Both the position numbers and the translations under genes were made by a program. This document shows, piece by piece, positions 25,568 to 35,610 of a DNA stretch of 64,000 nucleotides. The notes beneath the pieces are model-generated. The model was not told the origin of the DNA and did not search any database. It worked only from the letters and a program-made list of their open reading frames with translations. The stretch's first letter is position 1. Each line of letters opens with the position of its first letter. This DNA comes from Roseivirga sp. (GTDB lineage: Bacteria; Bacteroidota; Bacteroidia; Cytophagales; Cyclobacteriaceae), in the NCBI GenBank assembly GCA_021404565.1, contig JAAWWF010000009.1:62001-126000 (forward strand). The letters are read 5' to 3'.

Positions 25568-28500
25568 ATGAAAGAAAATCAAAAAACATACTGGAAAGGC
25601 ATAGAGCAGCTGAAGAATGATCCTTCATTTGTGAAGCATGCTGAGGGCGAATTTCCAGAATACCTTCCTATCAACGAGAACGAGGGAGAAGGAAGTAATC
25701 GTAGGGATTTCCTGAAAATGATGGGCTTTGGTATTGCAGCTGCTTCTTTGGCGGCTTGTGAAGCACCTATCAGAAAGGCTATTCCTTATCTGAACAAACC
25801 TGTTGATGTTGACCCTTCTATACCTAACTACTACGCATCTACCTATATCAATGGTGGTGATGGTGTTTCAGTTGTGGTGAAAACAAGAGAAGGCAGACCT
25901 ATTAAGGTTGAGGGTAATAAATATTCTCCGATCTCTCATGGCGGTACCAACGCCCAGGTAGAGGCTTCTGTACTTTCATTGTATGACAAAGAACGCCTGA
26001 AAAGCCCGATGAAAGCAGGGCAGCCTATGGAATGGCTGGCGATGGATAACGAAATCAGATCGAAGCTGGCAGGTTCAAGCCAAATCAGAATTGTAAGTAA
26101 TTCTGTATTGAGCCCTACTACTAAAAAGGCGGTGGGAGAATTTGTAACAAAATTTCCAAGTACTCAGCACATCTCTTACGACCCTGTGTCGGCTTACGGT
26201 CTTACCGAAGCCAACAGGCAGTCTTTCGGAGAGGCAATGATTCCTTCTTACGATTTCAGCAAGGCCAAGACCATTGTGAGTGTAGGTGCTGACTTCTTAG
26301 GTACCTGGTTGTCACCAATCGAGTTCACTAAGCAGTACAGTAAAACAAGAAAAATCAATAGTAAGCATCGCGAGATGTCTCGCCATTATCAGTTTGAGAC
26401 TAACCTGTCTCTGACTGGCTCTAATGCAGATTACAGAACGCCTATCAAACCTTCGCAAGTGGGTCCGGTAGTAGCCGCTATGTACAATGCCATTGCCGCT
26501 CAGAAAGGTCAGGCTGGAGTAAACGCTCCTTCTGCTGGTAATATAGATAACATGCAACAGGCAACCAGAGAGCTCTTGTCTGCGCAGGCTGGTACTACCC
26601 TGGTAGTTTCCGGTTCTAACGACCCTGCTGTACAGGTACTGGTTAACGGTATCAACAGTATGCTGGGCAACTATGGTACTACGATCAATACGGCCAACCC
26701 AATGCATGCCCGTCAGGGTAATGATCAGGCTATGGCTTCTTTCGTACGCGAATTGAATGCAGGTTCGGTTGACGCTGTTATCTTCCTTAACTGTAACCCG
26801 GTTTACGATTCAGCGGAAGGTAAATCACTGGAAGCAGCACTGTCGAAAGCCAAGCTTAAGATTTCTACTTCTGACAGAAACGATGAAACTACCTCACTGG
26901 TAGATTACATCGCGCCTGATCACCATTACCTGGAGCAGTGGAATGATGCTGAACTGAAACAAGGACATTTTAGCCTTGTGCAGCCTACCATCGCACCATT
27001 GTTTGATACAAGACAAGCACCGGAGTCATTCCTGGCCTGGTCTGGTAATGTCGTGGAATACTATAAGTATCTGCAGGACAATTGGAGAGAAAACTTCTTT
27101 ACACAACAATCTGATACCTCAAGCTTCCAGATGTTTTGGGACAAGACCTTGTTTGACGGGGTTTTCCAGACAACCGGAAATACCAGTAGCTATACATTCA
27201 ATGCAGCCGCTGCCGCTTCGGCTGGTACCAGCATCGCACAGAACTACAAATCTGGTGGTGATATAGAGCTGGCGCTGTATGAGAAAATCATGATCGGTAA
27301 TGGTAGCCAGGCCAATAACCCCTGGTTGCAGGAAGCTTCTGATCCAATCTCAAAAGCTACCTGGGATAACTACCTGACCATTTCTCAGGAAATGGCAACA
27401 GCCATGGATATTGATATGGTGGAGGAAAACACTCAATCAGTTACTCTTACTGTAGAGACAAACGGTAATACAGAAACTATGACCGTACCGGTATTGGTAC
27501 AACCAGGTCAGGCACCAGGCACTGTAGGTTTAGCACTCGGTTATGGTAGAACCAAAGCTGGTCGTGTAGGAAATGAGGTAGGAGTAAATGCTTATCCATT
27601 GATTACCAAGTTGAATGGAGCCAATGTTTATGATGTGTTTGCCGGTGTTACGGTAACGGCCACTGGTGATTCTTATAAAATTGCCAGAACGCAAACGCAC
27701 CAGACTTATATGAATCGTAGCAACGTGATTCAGGAGTCTGTTTTAGGAGAATACAAAAAGGATACCAAGGCGGGCAGAGTATATCCGAAGATTTATAAAG
27801 AAGGTAAGTTCCTTAAGCCGTCTAAGGTTACTCTGTGGAAAGGTCACGAATACAAGAACCACCACTGGGGTATGACCATAGACATGAACTCATGTACAGG
27901 CTGTTCAGCATGTACGGTGGCATGTCAGGCTGAGAATAACATTCCTGTAGTTGGTAAGGAGGAAGTTTTGAACAGGCGTGAAATGGCCTGGATCAGAATC
28001 GATCGCTACTATAGCTCAGATGCGGATGTAAGTGATAAGAAAGCACTGGAGAAAGCTGCGGCTAATCCGGAGGTTACTTTCCAGCCTATGATGTGTCAGC
28101 ACTGTAATAACGCACCATGTGAGACGGTTTGTCCGGTGGCTGCGACTACACACAGTACTGAAGGTCTTAACCAAATGACTTACAACAGATGTATAGGTAC
28201 AAGGTATTGTGCTAACAACTGTCCTTATAAAGTAAGAAGATTCAACTGGTTCAAATACCACGATAATACACAGTTCGATAAAAACCTTGCCATGAACAAT
28301 GATCTTGGTAAGATGGTATTGAACCCTGACGTGACCGTGAGAGCCAGAGGGGTGATGGAGAAATGTACCATGTGTGTGCAGAGAATCCAGGCTGGAAAGC
28401 TTACTGCCAAAAAAGAAGGGAGAAGACCAGTGGATGGTGATATCACCACCGCCTGTGCTTCTGCTTGTCCTGCTGATGCAATTACTTTCGGTGATTTGAA

Positions 28501-28684
28501 CGATATCAACTCTCAGATTTCTAAATCTCTTCACATTGAGGAGAAAGAAGATGGTCAGGGAGCTACTGAGCGAGTAATTCACGAAGACAGGGCTTACCAT
28601 GTGTTAGAGGAGATCAATGTCAACCCTAACATCTGGTACATGACTAAGATCAGAAATAAGGATAAATCATCAACTGAAGCTTAA
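25568..28684 (+). CDS. actB: Alternative complex III subunit ActB (molybdopterin-oxidoreductase-like plus Fe-S)
   Basis: ActB is the large peripheral subunit of the Act complex. A twin-arginine leader (R-R-D-F-L-K at 45-50) ends in a lipobox-like S-L-A-A-C (C64). A molybdopterin-oxidoreductase-like part (about 75-720) follows; in the family it has no Mo cofactor. The C-terminal ferredoxin part has four cysteine clusters, C-T-G-C-S-A-C-T-V-A-C, C-Q-H-C-N-N-A-P-C-E-T-V-C-P, C-I-G-T-R-Y-C-A-N-N-C-P and C-T-M-C-V-Q with A-C-A-S-A-C-P. Length is 1038 residues. The start is ATG 25568, 31 bases after actA; a longer frame from 25493 overlaps actA and is rejected. Confidence 0.95.
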   Translation: MKENQKTYWKGIEQLKNDPSFVKHAEGEFPEYLPINENEGEGSNRRDFLKMMGFGIAAASLAACEAPIRKAIPYLNKPVDVDPSIPNYYASTYINGGDGVSVVVKTREGRPIKVEGNKYSPISHGGTNAQVEASVLSLYDKERLKSPMKAGQPMEWLAMDNEIRSKLAGSSQIRIVSNSVLSPTTKKAVGEFVTKFPSTQHISYDPVSAYGLTEANRQSFGEAMIPSYDFSKAKTIVSVGADFLGTWLSPIEFTKQYSKTRKINSKHREMSRHYQFETNLSLTGSNADYRTPIKPSQVGPVVAAMYNAIAAQKGQAGVNAPSAGNIDNMQQATRELLSAQAGTTLVVSGSNDPAVQVLVNGINSMLGNYGTTINTANPMHARQGNDQAMASFVRELNAGSVDAVIFLNCNPVYDSAEGKSLEAALSKAKLKISTSDRNDETTSLVDYIAPDHHYLEQWNDAELKQGHFSLVQPTIAPLFDTRQAPESFLAWSGNVVEYYKYLQDNWRENFFTQQSDTSSFQMFWDKTLFDGVFQTTGNTSSYTFNAAAAASAGTSIAQNYKSGGDIELALYEKIMIGNGSQANNPWLQEASDPISKATWDNYLTISQEMATAMDIDMVEENTQSVTLTVETNGNTETMTVPVLVQPGQAPGTVGLALGYGRTKAGRVGNEVGVNAYPLITKLNGANVYDVFAGVTVTATGDSYKIARTQTHQTYMNRSNVIQESVLGEYKKDTKAGRVYPKIYKEGKFLKPSKVTLWKGHEYKNHHWGMTIDMNSCTGCSACTVACQAENNIPVVGKEEVLNRREMAWIRIDRYYSSDADVSDKKALEKAAANPEVTFQPMMCQHCNNAPCETVCPVAATTHSTEGLNQMTYNRCIGTRYCANNCPYKVRRFNWFKYHDNTQFDKNLAMNNDLGKMVLNPDVTVRARGVMEKCTMCVQRIQAGKLTAKKEGRRPVDGDITTACASACPADAITFGDLNDINSQISKSLHIEEKEDGQGATERVIHEDRAYHVLEEINVNPNIWYMTKIRNKDKSSTEA

Positions 28685-28702
28685 TTTTTAAAACGATACA
28701 TT

Positions 28703-30067
28703 ATGCAGGTTACTTCACCCGTAAGAAAACCTTTAATAACCGGAGGTAAAACGGTCCATGACGTTACCGAGGATATCTGCAAGCAGGTAGAAGGTAAGCC
28801 GACAAGGGGCTGGAAAATGGCTTTCACCGCAGCCGTCCTTACTTTCGGCATCGGATTCATCGCTGTAGCGGCCACTTTGTGGGAAGGTATAGGCATGTGG
28901 GGACTGAATAAGACTGTTGGCTGGGCCTGGGATATTACCAACTTCGTTTGGTGGGTAGGTATTGGTCACGCAGGCACCCTGATTTCTGCCGTATTACTCC
29001 TCTTCCGTCAGAAGTGGAGAATGGCGATTAACAGAGCTGCAGAGGCGATGACCATCTTTGCCGTAATTTGTGCGGCTATGTTCCCTGTATTACACATGGG
29101 ACGTCCCTGGTTAGGAGCCTACTGGGCTTTACCATTGCCTAACACATTCGGTTCGCTGTGGGTAAACTTTAACTCACCTCTCCTTTGGGATGTGTTTGCG
29201 ATCTCGACTTATTTCTCTGTATCGTTAGTGTTCTGGTACTTAGGGCTTGTTCCTGATTTTGCTACCATTCGCGACAGAGCTACAGGCATCAGAAGAAAAA
29301 TTTATGGTGGTCTCAGCCTTGGCTGGAACGGAGCCGCTAAAACATGGTCCAGATATGAAAGTGTATCGTTGATTCTGGCCGGTTTGGCAACCCCTCTCGT
29401 ACTTTCTGTACACACTATTGTATCCTTTGACTTTGCTACCTCGGTAATACCTGGTTGGCATACCACGATTTTCCCTCCCTACTTCGTAGCGGGGGCGATC
29501 TTCTCTGGTTTTGCCATGGTATTAACACTAATGTTGGTAACCAGAGCGGTATTTAAACTTCAGGATTATATTACTATTGAGCATATCGAGCTGATGAACA
29601 TTGTAATCATCATTACAGGTTCTATCGTAGGTATCGCTTATATCACTGAGTTCTTCATCTCCTGGTATTCAGGTGTAGAGGCAGAGCAATATGCTTTCTA
29701 CAACAGGATGCAGGGACCTTACTGGTGGGCTTACTGGTCTATGATGACTTGTAACGTAATCTCACCACAACTCTTCTGGTCTAAGAAAATCAGAACGAGT
29801 ATCGCAGCGACATTCATCCTTTCTATTATCGTAAACATCGGTATGTGGTTCGAGCGTTTCGTAATTATCGTTACCTCGCTTCACAGAGATTACCTGCCAT
29901 CTTCATGGGCCATGTTCTCTCCGACCATCTACGATATGGGAGTGTATCTCTTCACTTTCGGATTGTTCTTTACCGCCTTCTTGCTCTTTGCCAAGTTCTT
30001 CCCGGTAATCAACATGGCCGAAGTAAAAAGTATTGTTAAATCATCATCTGAAAAAACAACTGCCTGA
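28703..30067 (+). CDS. actC: Alternative complex III subunit ActC (NrfD/PsrC-like)
   Basis: This polytopic membrane protein of about ten segments belongs to the NrfD/PsrC quinol-binding family. It should hold the menaquinol site next to ActB. Helical landmarks are W-W-V-G-I-G-H-A-G-T-L-I-S-A, H-M-G-R-P-W, and W-H-T-T-I-F-P-P-Y-F-V-A-G-A. Length 454 is normal. The gene is 18 bases after actB and 2 before actD. Confidence 0.95.
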   Translation: MQVTSPVRKPLITGGKTVHDVTEDICKQVEGKPTRGWKMAFTAAVLTFGIGFIAVAATLWEGIGMWGLNKTVGWAWDITNFVWWVGIGHAGTLISAVLLLFRQKWRMAINRAAEAMTIFAVICAAMFPVLHMGRPWLGAYWALPLPNTFGSLWVNFNSPLLWDVFAISTYFSVSLVFWYLGLVPDFATIRDRATGIRRKIYGGLSLGWNGAAKTWSRYESVSLILAGLATPLVLSVHTIVSFDFATSVIPGWHTTIFPPYFVAGAIFSGFAMVLTLMLVTRAVFKLQDYITIEHIELMNIVIIITGSIVGIAYITEFFISWYSGVEAEQYAFYNRMQGPYWWAYWSMMTCNVISPQLFWSKKIRTSIAATFILSIIVNIGMWFERFVIIVTSLHRDYLPSSWAMFSPTIYDMGVYLFTFGLFFTAFLLFAKFFPVINMAEVKSIVKSSSEKTTA

Positions 30068-30069
30068 TT

Positions 30070-30600
30070 ATGAGTGATTCAAGAAGTTTTGTACTCGGTG
30101 TCTATGATGACGAGGACGTACTGCTCAAAGCAGTAAGAACGGTGCGTGAAGCAGGAGTTAAGATCGATGAGGTGTATTCTCCGTTTCCGGTTCACGGACT
30201 GGATGATGAATTGGGCTATAAGAAGTCGAGACTACCGATTGCTGCCTTTATGTTTGGTGCTTTAGGTACTTCTCTGGCACTGACCATGCAATTTTGGATG
30301 CTTGGTGTTGACTGGCCGATGATCATTGGTGGTAAGAACTTTACTCCAATGCCCGACTTTGTACCGGTAACCTTTGAGCTTACTGTACTGCTGGCTGCTT
30401 TCGGAATGGTATTTACCTTCCTGGTGGCAAGTGATCTGAAACCATGGAAAGATCCGAAGATGCTTGACCTGAGAATTACAGATGACAAGCACGTGATGGC
30501 GATTGACCTTGGTAAGAACAAGGCGGTAGCTGACTCTCTCAGCACTATCCTGAAAGACTCAGGAGCTGTAGAGGTAAATGATAAAGAAGTAGAAGATTAA
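30070..30600 (+). CDS. actD: Alternative complex III subunit ActD (DUF3341)
   Basis: A 176-residue protein with a soluble start (V-L-G-V-Y-D-D-E-D, then V-Y-S-P-F-P-V-H-G-L-D) and two membrane segments (about 58-78 and 98-120). This is the DUF3341 pattern known for ActD. It is a small structural subunit of the Act complex. Spacing to both neighbours is only 2 and 7 bases. Confidence 0.94.
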   Translation: MSDSRSFVLGVYDDEDVLLKAVRTVREAGVKIDEVYSPFPVHGLDDELGYKKSRLPIAAFMFGALGTSLALTMQFWMLGVDWPMIIGGKNFTPMPDFVPVTFELTVLLAAFGMVFTFLVASDLKPWKDPKMLDLRITDDKHVMAIDLGKNKAVADSLSTILKDSGAVEVNDKEVED

Positions 30601-30607
30601 GCTAATA

Positions 30608-31231
30608 ATGATCATGACCAACAGATTAAAAGCGGCTTTAACCATATTCACACTGGCTGTACTGGCCAGTTGTACTGCCAAAGGTGACGATCCGGGACTG
30701 GAATATGCACCTCAGATGTACCACTCTATTCCTTACGAGCCTTTGACTCAGATCAAAGACAAAGACCGCGGTGAGTGGTTGAGTAACAGGGAAGATGGTC
30801 TGGGAGAGTTTTACAACTCGAATCCAAACAATGAGTACGAACAAAATGTACGAGTACCAGTGGCAGGAACTGTAAGAAGAACGTCAAATAATGTACTTCC
30901 TTATCGCTTAGGTAAAGGTGACGTTGCCTTGGCGGCCGAACTTACAAACCCGCTGCCTGACACACCGGAGATTCTGGCAGAAGGTAAAAGACTTTATGAG
31001 CTTTACTGTGATCATTGTCATGGTACCAATGGTAAAGAACCGGGTAAAGTGGGAGAGGTGTTCGCAGGAGTACCATCTTATACTGCCGCGGCACAAAAGA
31101 ACTTATCAGAAGGGCATGTTTTTCATGTGATTACCCATGGTATTCGCAGAATGGGTGCTCATGGCTCACAGATCAGCGAAGAGAAACGCTGGAAGATTGT
31201 GAAGTATGTTAAAACATTACAGCAACAGTAA
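30608..31231 (+). CDS. actE: Alternative complex III subunit ActE (monohaem cytochrome c)
   Basis: ActE is a lipid-anchored cytochrome c of the Act complex. The lipobox reads V-L-A-S-C (C22), a haem site C-D-H-C-H lies near residue 136, and a likely axial Met is in R-R-M-G-A-H. It probably passes electrons to the CuA domain of CoxB. An in-frame ATG at 30614 is an alternative start; the signal peptide allows either. Length 207 residues. Confidence 0.94.
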   Translation: MIMTNRLKAALTIFTLAVLASCTAKGDDPGLEYAPQMYHSIPYEPLTQIKDKDRGEWLSNREDGLGEFYNSNPNNEYEQNVRVPVAGTVRRTSNNVLPYRLGKGDVALAAELTNPLPDTPEILAEGKRLYELYCDHCHGTNGKEPGKVGEVFAGVPSYTAAAQKNLSEGHVFHVITHGIRRMGAHGSQISEEKRWKIVKYVKTLQQQ

Positions 31232-31249
31232 CGCATAAATTTTTTCGAG

Positions 31250-32644
31250 ATGACAAAAGAGAAATTTGATTTTCACGCTGGCATTAAAAGAAAAGTCCTC
31301 GTTGTGGGCTTGATTGGCCTGCTGTTGTTTGCTTTAGGTGGAGTGCTCTCCAGTACAGGAGGTGGTCATGAAGAAGATCATGGTGCGGCTCCAACAGAGC
31401 AGGGACATGACGCAGGCGATGATGCCGGTCATGCTAAAGAAGGTGGAGAAGAAGGAGAAGGTCATGGTGGAGCCCTGGCGATGGAATCTTCAGGTGGTGC
31501 CGATGCCGGAGCTGAGCATGAAAAAAGCTGGTGGGATCGTGTAATCATAGACCTCTGGATCAACAATGTTTATTTTACAGGTCTGGCACTGATAGGTATA
31601 TTCTTTTTTGCTATTCAGTATGCATCTCAGGCAGGTTGGTCCACTACTGTATTAAGAATTCCCCTTTCAATGGCTCACTGGACGCCAATTGCAGGTATTT
31701 TAATGCTGGGTACTTTCCTGGCATTTAATCATAATATTTTCCACTGGACTCACTCAGATTTATATGAGGTGGGCGGGGCACACTTTGATTCAATCATCGA
31801 TGGCAAGAAGAGCTATTTCTTTATGCCTGGCGGTGAAGGTGGTGGGTTTCCAATATTCTACGTGTTGAGGATGGTAGTATTCTTTGGCCTGTGGATTTGG
31901 TTATTTACTAAAATGAGAAACCTGGCTTATGCTGAAGATGAACTGGGCGGAACTACCTACTGGTATAAGATTCGTAAGTTCTCAGCTATATTCTTAGGTG
32001 TATTTGCAGTGAGCTCATCTGTTTCCGCATGGGACTGGGTAATGTCTATTGACACACACTGGTTCAGTACTATGTTTGGTTGGTATGTATTTGCCAGCTG
32101 GTGGGTGTCTGGTTTAGCTTTAATCACGCTCATCGTAGTCTTGCTGAAAGAAGCTGGTTACCTGTCACAGGTGACTATCGATCACCTGCATGACCTTGGT
32201 AAGTTTGTATTTGCCTTCAGTATTTTCTGGACCTACATCTGGTTCTCTCAGTTCCTGTTGATCTACTATGCCAACATTCCTGAAGAGTCAGTATACTTCA
32301 TCGAAAGATTGAAAAGCGATCACTATTCACCATACTTCTTCGTGAACCTGATCATGAACTTCTTTTTCCCCTTCCTGTGTCTGATGACCAGAGATGCGAA
32401 GAGACTGTTTGTATTCCTGAAGATCGCCTGTATTGTCGTAATTGCCGGTCACTGGCTGGATTTCTACCTCATGGCAACTCCGGGTACTTTGGGCGAGAGC
32501 GGTGGATTCGGATTGACTGAAATCGGAATGTACATGTTCTTCGGAGCAGCATTTATATATGTAACATTGAATGCCCTGTCTAAGCAGGCATTGGTGGCCA
32601 AAAACCACCCAATGTTAGAAGAAGCAAAACATCACCACATCTAA
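31250..32644 (+). CDS. actF: Alternative complex III subunit ActF (NrfD-like) with His/Glu-rich insert
   Basis: This is the second NrfD-type integral subunit, with about ten membrane helices. After the first membrane segment (about 13-33) comes an unusual stretch of about 55 residues (35-90) rich in Gly, His, Glu and Asp (for example H-E-E-D-H and G-H-D-A-G-D-D-A-G-H). The rest is conserved, including L-S-M-A-H-W-T-P-I-A-G and W-D-W-V-M-S-I-D-T-H-W. The gene is followed 22 bases later by coxB, joining Act and oxidase in one operon. Confidence 0.93.
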   Translation: MTKEKFDFHAGIKRKVLVVGLIGLLLFALGGVLSSTGGGHEEDHGAAPTEQGHDAGDDAGHAKEGGEEGEGHGGALAMESSGGADAGAEHEKSWWDRVIIDLWINNVYFTGLALIGIFFFAIQYASQAGWSTTVLRIPLSMAHWTPIAGILMLGTFLAFNHNIFHWTHSDLYEVGGAHFDSIIDGKKSYFFMPGGEGGGFPIFYVLRMVVFFGLWIWLFTKMRNLAYAEDELGGTTYWYKIRKFSAIFLGVFAVSSSVSAWDWVMSIDTHWFSTMFGWYVFASWWVSGLALITLIVVLLKEAGYLSQVTIDHLHDLGKFVFAFSIFWTYIWFSQFLLIYYANIPEESVYFIERLKSDHYSPYFFVNLIMNFFFPFLCLMTRDAKRLFVFLKIACIVVIAGHWLDFYLMATPGTLGESGGFGLTEIGMYMFFGAAFIYVTLNALSKQALVAKNHPMLEEAKHHHI

Positions 32645-32666
32645 TAAGGAATTCTAAATAGGAGAT

Positions 32667-33701
32667 ATGTTCGGGTTTTATTTGTTATTAGCGGTATTTC
32701 TGATCTTAGCGATTCTGTTGTTGATCTTCAGGATTAGCCGATTGGTTAACGTTGTAAAAGGATCTTACGATAAGAGAACCACAGCCAGCAACAATGTAAA
32801 TGGTATGCTTATGATGGCATTCCTGATTGTAGGTTTTGGTCTGATGATCTGGTACTCTGTCGCCTACTTTGATCTTTACGATCCACCAGTAGCTACTATA
32901 CATGGTGAGCTGACCGATAAACTTTTCTGGAGAACGATGTACATCACCGGAATTGTTTTCATCATCACGCACATCCTGTTGTTTTACTTTGGCTGGAAGT
33001 ACAGGTACAAAGCCGATCAGAAAGCACTTTTCTATCCGGACAACCATAAACTCGAACTATTATGGACGGGTGTTCCTGCCATTGTTCTTACCTGGTTGGT
33101 AATCTCAGGCTGGATGGCCTGGTCTGATATCATGAGCGATGCGTCTGACGATGCCGAGCAGATTGAGGTATTCGGGCACCAGTTTGCCTGGGTAATACGC
33201 TATGGTGGAATGGACAATGACCTGGGTGATTACGATTACCGTCTGATCGATGGAATCAACAATCTCGGACAGGATTTTACGGATCGAGCCGGTTTTGACG
33301 ATTTCCAATACCGAGATCTGGTAGTTCCTAAGGGACAAGAGGTGGTATTGAAGATCAGAGCACGTGATGTACTGCATAGTGTATTTATTCCTCACTTCAG
33401 GGTGAAAATGGATGCCGTGCCGGGCATGCCAACCCAGTTTAAGTTTACGGCTACTAAGACCACAGCCGAAATGAAAGAGGAAACTGGTGATCCGGACTTC
33501 GAGTATGAGCTGGCTTGTACTGAGATTTGTGGCGGTGGTCACTTCTCAATGAGAAAAGTAGTAAAGGTATTGGAACCTGCAGAATATGCTAAATGGAAGG
33601 CTGAACAGAAGTCATGGTTATCTAAAAACCCTGACTACATGTCTTCAGTACCAGAAGATTTGAAAGAACTGGCAGTGGTTACCGCTGGCATTAACGAATA
33701 A
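32667..33701 (+). CDS. coxB: Cytochrome c oxidase subunit II
   Basis: The subunit accepts electrons at the CuA centre. There are two or three N-terminal membrane segments (about 3-22, 48-68, 88-112). The CuA domain has the first His in D-V-L-H-S-V-F-I-P-H and the ligand block C-T-E-I-C-G-G-G-H-F-S-M. No CxxCH is present, so this is an aa3-type rather than caa3-type subunit II. Electrons would then come from the separate cytochromes ActE/ActA. Length is 344 residues. Confidence 0.95.
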   Translation: MFGFYLLLAVFLILAILLLIFRISRLVNVVKGSYDKRTTASNNVNGMLMMAFLIVGFGLMIWYSVAYFDLYDPPVATIHGELTDKLFWRTMYITGIVFIITHILLFYFGWKYRYKADQKALFYPDNHKLELLWTGVPAIVLTWLVISGWMAWSDIMSDASDDAEQIEVFGHQFAWVIRYGGMDNDLGDYDYRLIDGINNLGQDFTDRAGFDDFQYRDLVVPKGQEVVLKIRARDVLHSVFIPHFRVKMDAVPGMPTQFKFTATKTTAEMKEETGDPDFEYELACTEICGGGHFSMRKVVKVLEPAEYAKWKAEQKSWLSKNPDYMSSVPEDLKELAVVTAGINE

Positions 33702-33726
33702 TTCGACCGACTAAGAGATTATAAAC

Positions 33727-35610
33727 ATGGCAACAGAAGTACAAAATCACGGTCACGATGATCACCATGATCACGAGCATCACGAAACCTTCATAACCAA
33801 GTATATCTTCACTACAGATCACAAAATGATCGCGAAGCAGTTTCTGCTGACCGGTATGTTTTGGGCGATCATAGGAGGAGCTATGTCATCAATCTTCCGT
33901 TTGCAGCTGGGTTTTCCGGATGCTGACCTGGGTTGGTTACAGCCACTTTTGGGAAAATGGATCGATGCCAGTGGCAAATTGGATCCTGAGTTTTACCTCG
34001 CACTGGTAACAATGCATGGTACCATCATGGTATTCTTTGTATTGACAGCTGGTCTGAGTGGTACTTTCTCAAACTTCCTGATTCCATTGCAGATTGGAGC
34101 CAGAGATATGGCTTCAGGCTTTATGAACATGCTTTCCTACTGGTTCTTCTTCCTGTCAGGAGTAGTAATGTTTATCTCTCTCTTTCTGGAAACAGGGCCC
34201 GCATCCGGTGGATGGGTCGTTTATCCGCCACTGAGTGCATTACCCCAGGCTATGCCAGGCTCTGGGCTCGGAATGTCCATGTGGCTGATTGCGATGGTGT
34301 TCTTTATCGTATCGTCATTGCTAGGAGGTATCAATTATGTAACTACCATCATTAACCTCAGAACCAAGGGCATGTCAATGTCCAAAATGCCACTGACTAT
34401 CTGGGCGTTCTTCCTGACGGCTATCATTGGTATTTTATCGTTCCCTGTGCTGTTCGCTGCCGCCTTGTTGCTGGTATTTGACCGTAGCTTCGGAACAAGT
34501 TTCTACCTATCAGAGATTTATATAGGAGGGGAAGCGCTGCCCAATGTTGGCGGTAGCCCTATTCTCTATCAGCATTTGTTCTGGTTCCTGGGGCATCCTG
34601 AGGTATACATCGTACTGCTACCGGCATTGGGTATTACTTCCGAGATCATTGCTACTAATTCGAGGAAGCCGATCTTTGGTTATAAGGCCATGATCATTTC
34701 CATGATGGGTATTACCGTACTCTCTTTTGTAGTATGGGCACACCACATGTTTGTATCAGGTCTGAACCCTTTTCTCGGATCTATCTTTATGTTCCTGACG
34801 CTGATCATTGCAATTCCGTCAGCTGTAAAAGTATTTAACTATCTCACTACACTGTGGCGGGGTAACATAGTCTTTACACCAGCCATGTTGTTTTCAATTG
34901 GGTTGGTGTCGGTATTCATCTCCGGAGGTATCACGGGTATTGCCCTGGGTAACTCGGCCATTGATATTCAGTTGCACGATACCTATTTCGTAGTGGCTCA
35001 CTTCCACCTTGTAATGGGGTCGGCTTCATTCTTCGGAATGGTAGCTGGGGTGTATCACTGGTTCCCTAAGATGTTTGGCCGTATGATGGATTCGAAGCTG
35101 GGATATATTCACTTCTGGTTCACCTTTGTAGGTGTTTACCTTGTGTTCTTCCCAATGCACTACATTGGTATTGCGGGCTTCCCAAGAAGGTACTACTCGT
35201 TCACCAACTTTGATGCATTCAGTGGATTTACTGACCTGAACGCTTTTATAAGTGTGGCGGCTATTGTGACTTTGTTTGCACAGTTCATCTTTATTTTCAA
35301 CTTCTTCCACAGTATGTTCAGAGGAAGAAAGGCACCTGCCAACCCATGGAAATCAAATACGCTGGAGTGGACAACTCCACGCAACCCTGGTCACGGCAAC
35401 TGGCCCGGAGAGATTCCTGCGGTTTACAGATGGCCTTACGATTACAGTAAGCCTGGTGCTGAGGATGACTTTATTCCGCAGACAGTTCCTTTCTCTCAAA
35501 CGATGGAATCTAACCTTCCACATGAGAATGATATGATTGCTTTGGAGACAGAGATAGATGAACTGGTAGTGGATGAAACAGGAGAATTCCTCGGAGAAAA
35601 CGACCACTGA
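33727..35610 (+). CDS. coxA: Cytochrome c oxidase subunit I
   Basis: This is the haem-copper subunit that reduces O2 and pumps protons. Visible hallmarks are the crosslinked H-P-E-V-Y block, the CuB pair W-A-H-H-M-F, and haem ligands in H-D-T-Y-F-V-V-A-H-F-H-L-V-M-G. There are 12 or more helices. The N-terminus (about 7-20) is extremely His/Asp-rich (H-D-D-H-H-D-H-E-H-H). The C-terminal tail is acidic, and its last 38 bases overlap the start of ctaA. Confidence 0.96.
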   Translation: MATEVQNHGHDDHHDHEHHETFITKYIFTTDHKMIAKQFLLTGMFWAIIGGAMSSIFRLQLGFPDADLGWLQPLLGKWIDASGKLDPEFYLALVTMHGTIMVFFVLTAGLSGTFSNFLIPLQIGARDMASGFMNMLSYWFFFLSGVVMFISLFLETGPASGGWVVYPPLSALPQAMPGSGLGMSMWLIAMVFFIVSSLLGGINYVTTIINLRTKGMSMSKMPLTIWAFFLTAIIGILSFPVLFAAALLLVFDRSFGTSFYLSEIYIGGEALPNVGGSPILYQHLFWFLGHPEVYIVLLPALGITSEIIATNSRKPIFGYKAMIISMMGITVLSFVVWAHHMFVSGLNPFLGSIFMFLTLIIAIPSAVKVFNYLTTLWRGNIVFTPAMLFSIGLVSVFISGGITGIALGNSAIDIQLHDTYFVVAHFHLVMGSASFFGMVAGVYHWFPKMFGRMMDSKLGYIHFWFTFVGVYLVFFPMHYIGIAGFPRRYYSFTNFDAFSGFTDLNAFISVAAIVTLFAQFIFIFNFFHSMFRGRKAPANPWKSNTLEWTTPRNPGHGNWPGEIPAVYRWPYDYSKPGAEDDFIPQTVPFSQTMESNLPHENDMIALETEIDELVVDETGEFLGENDH

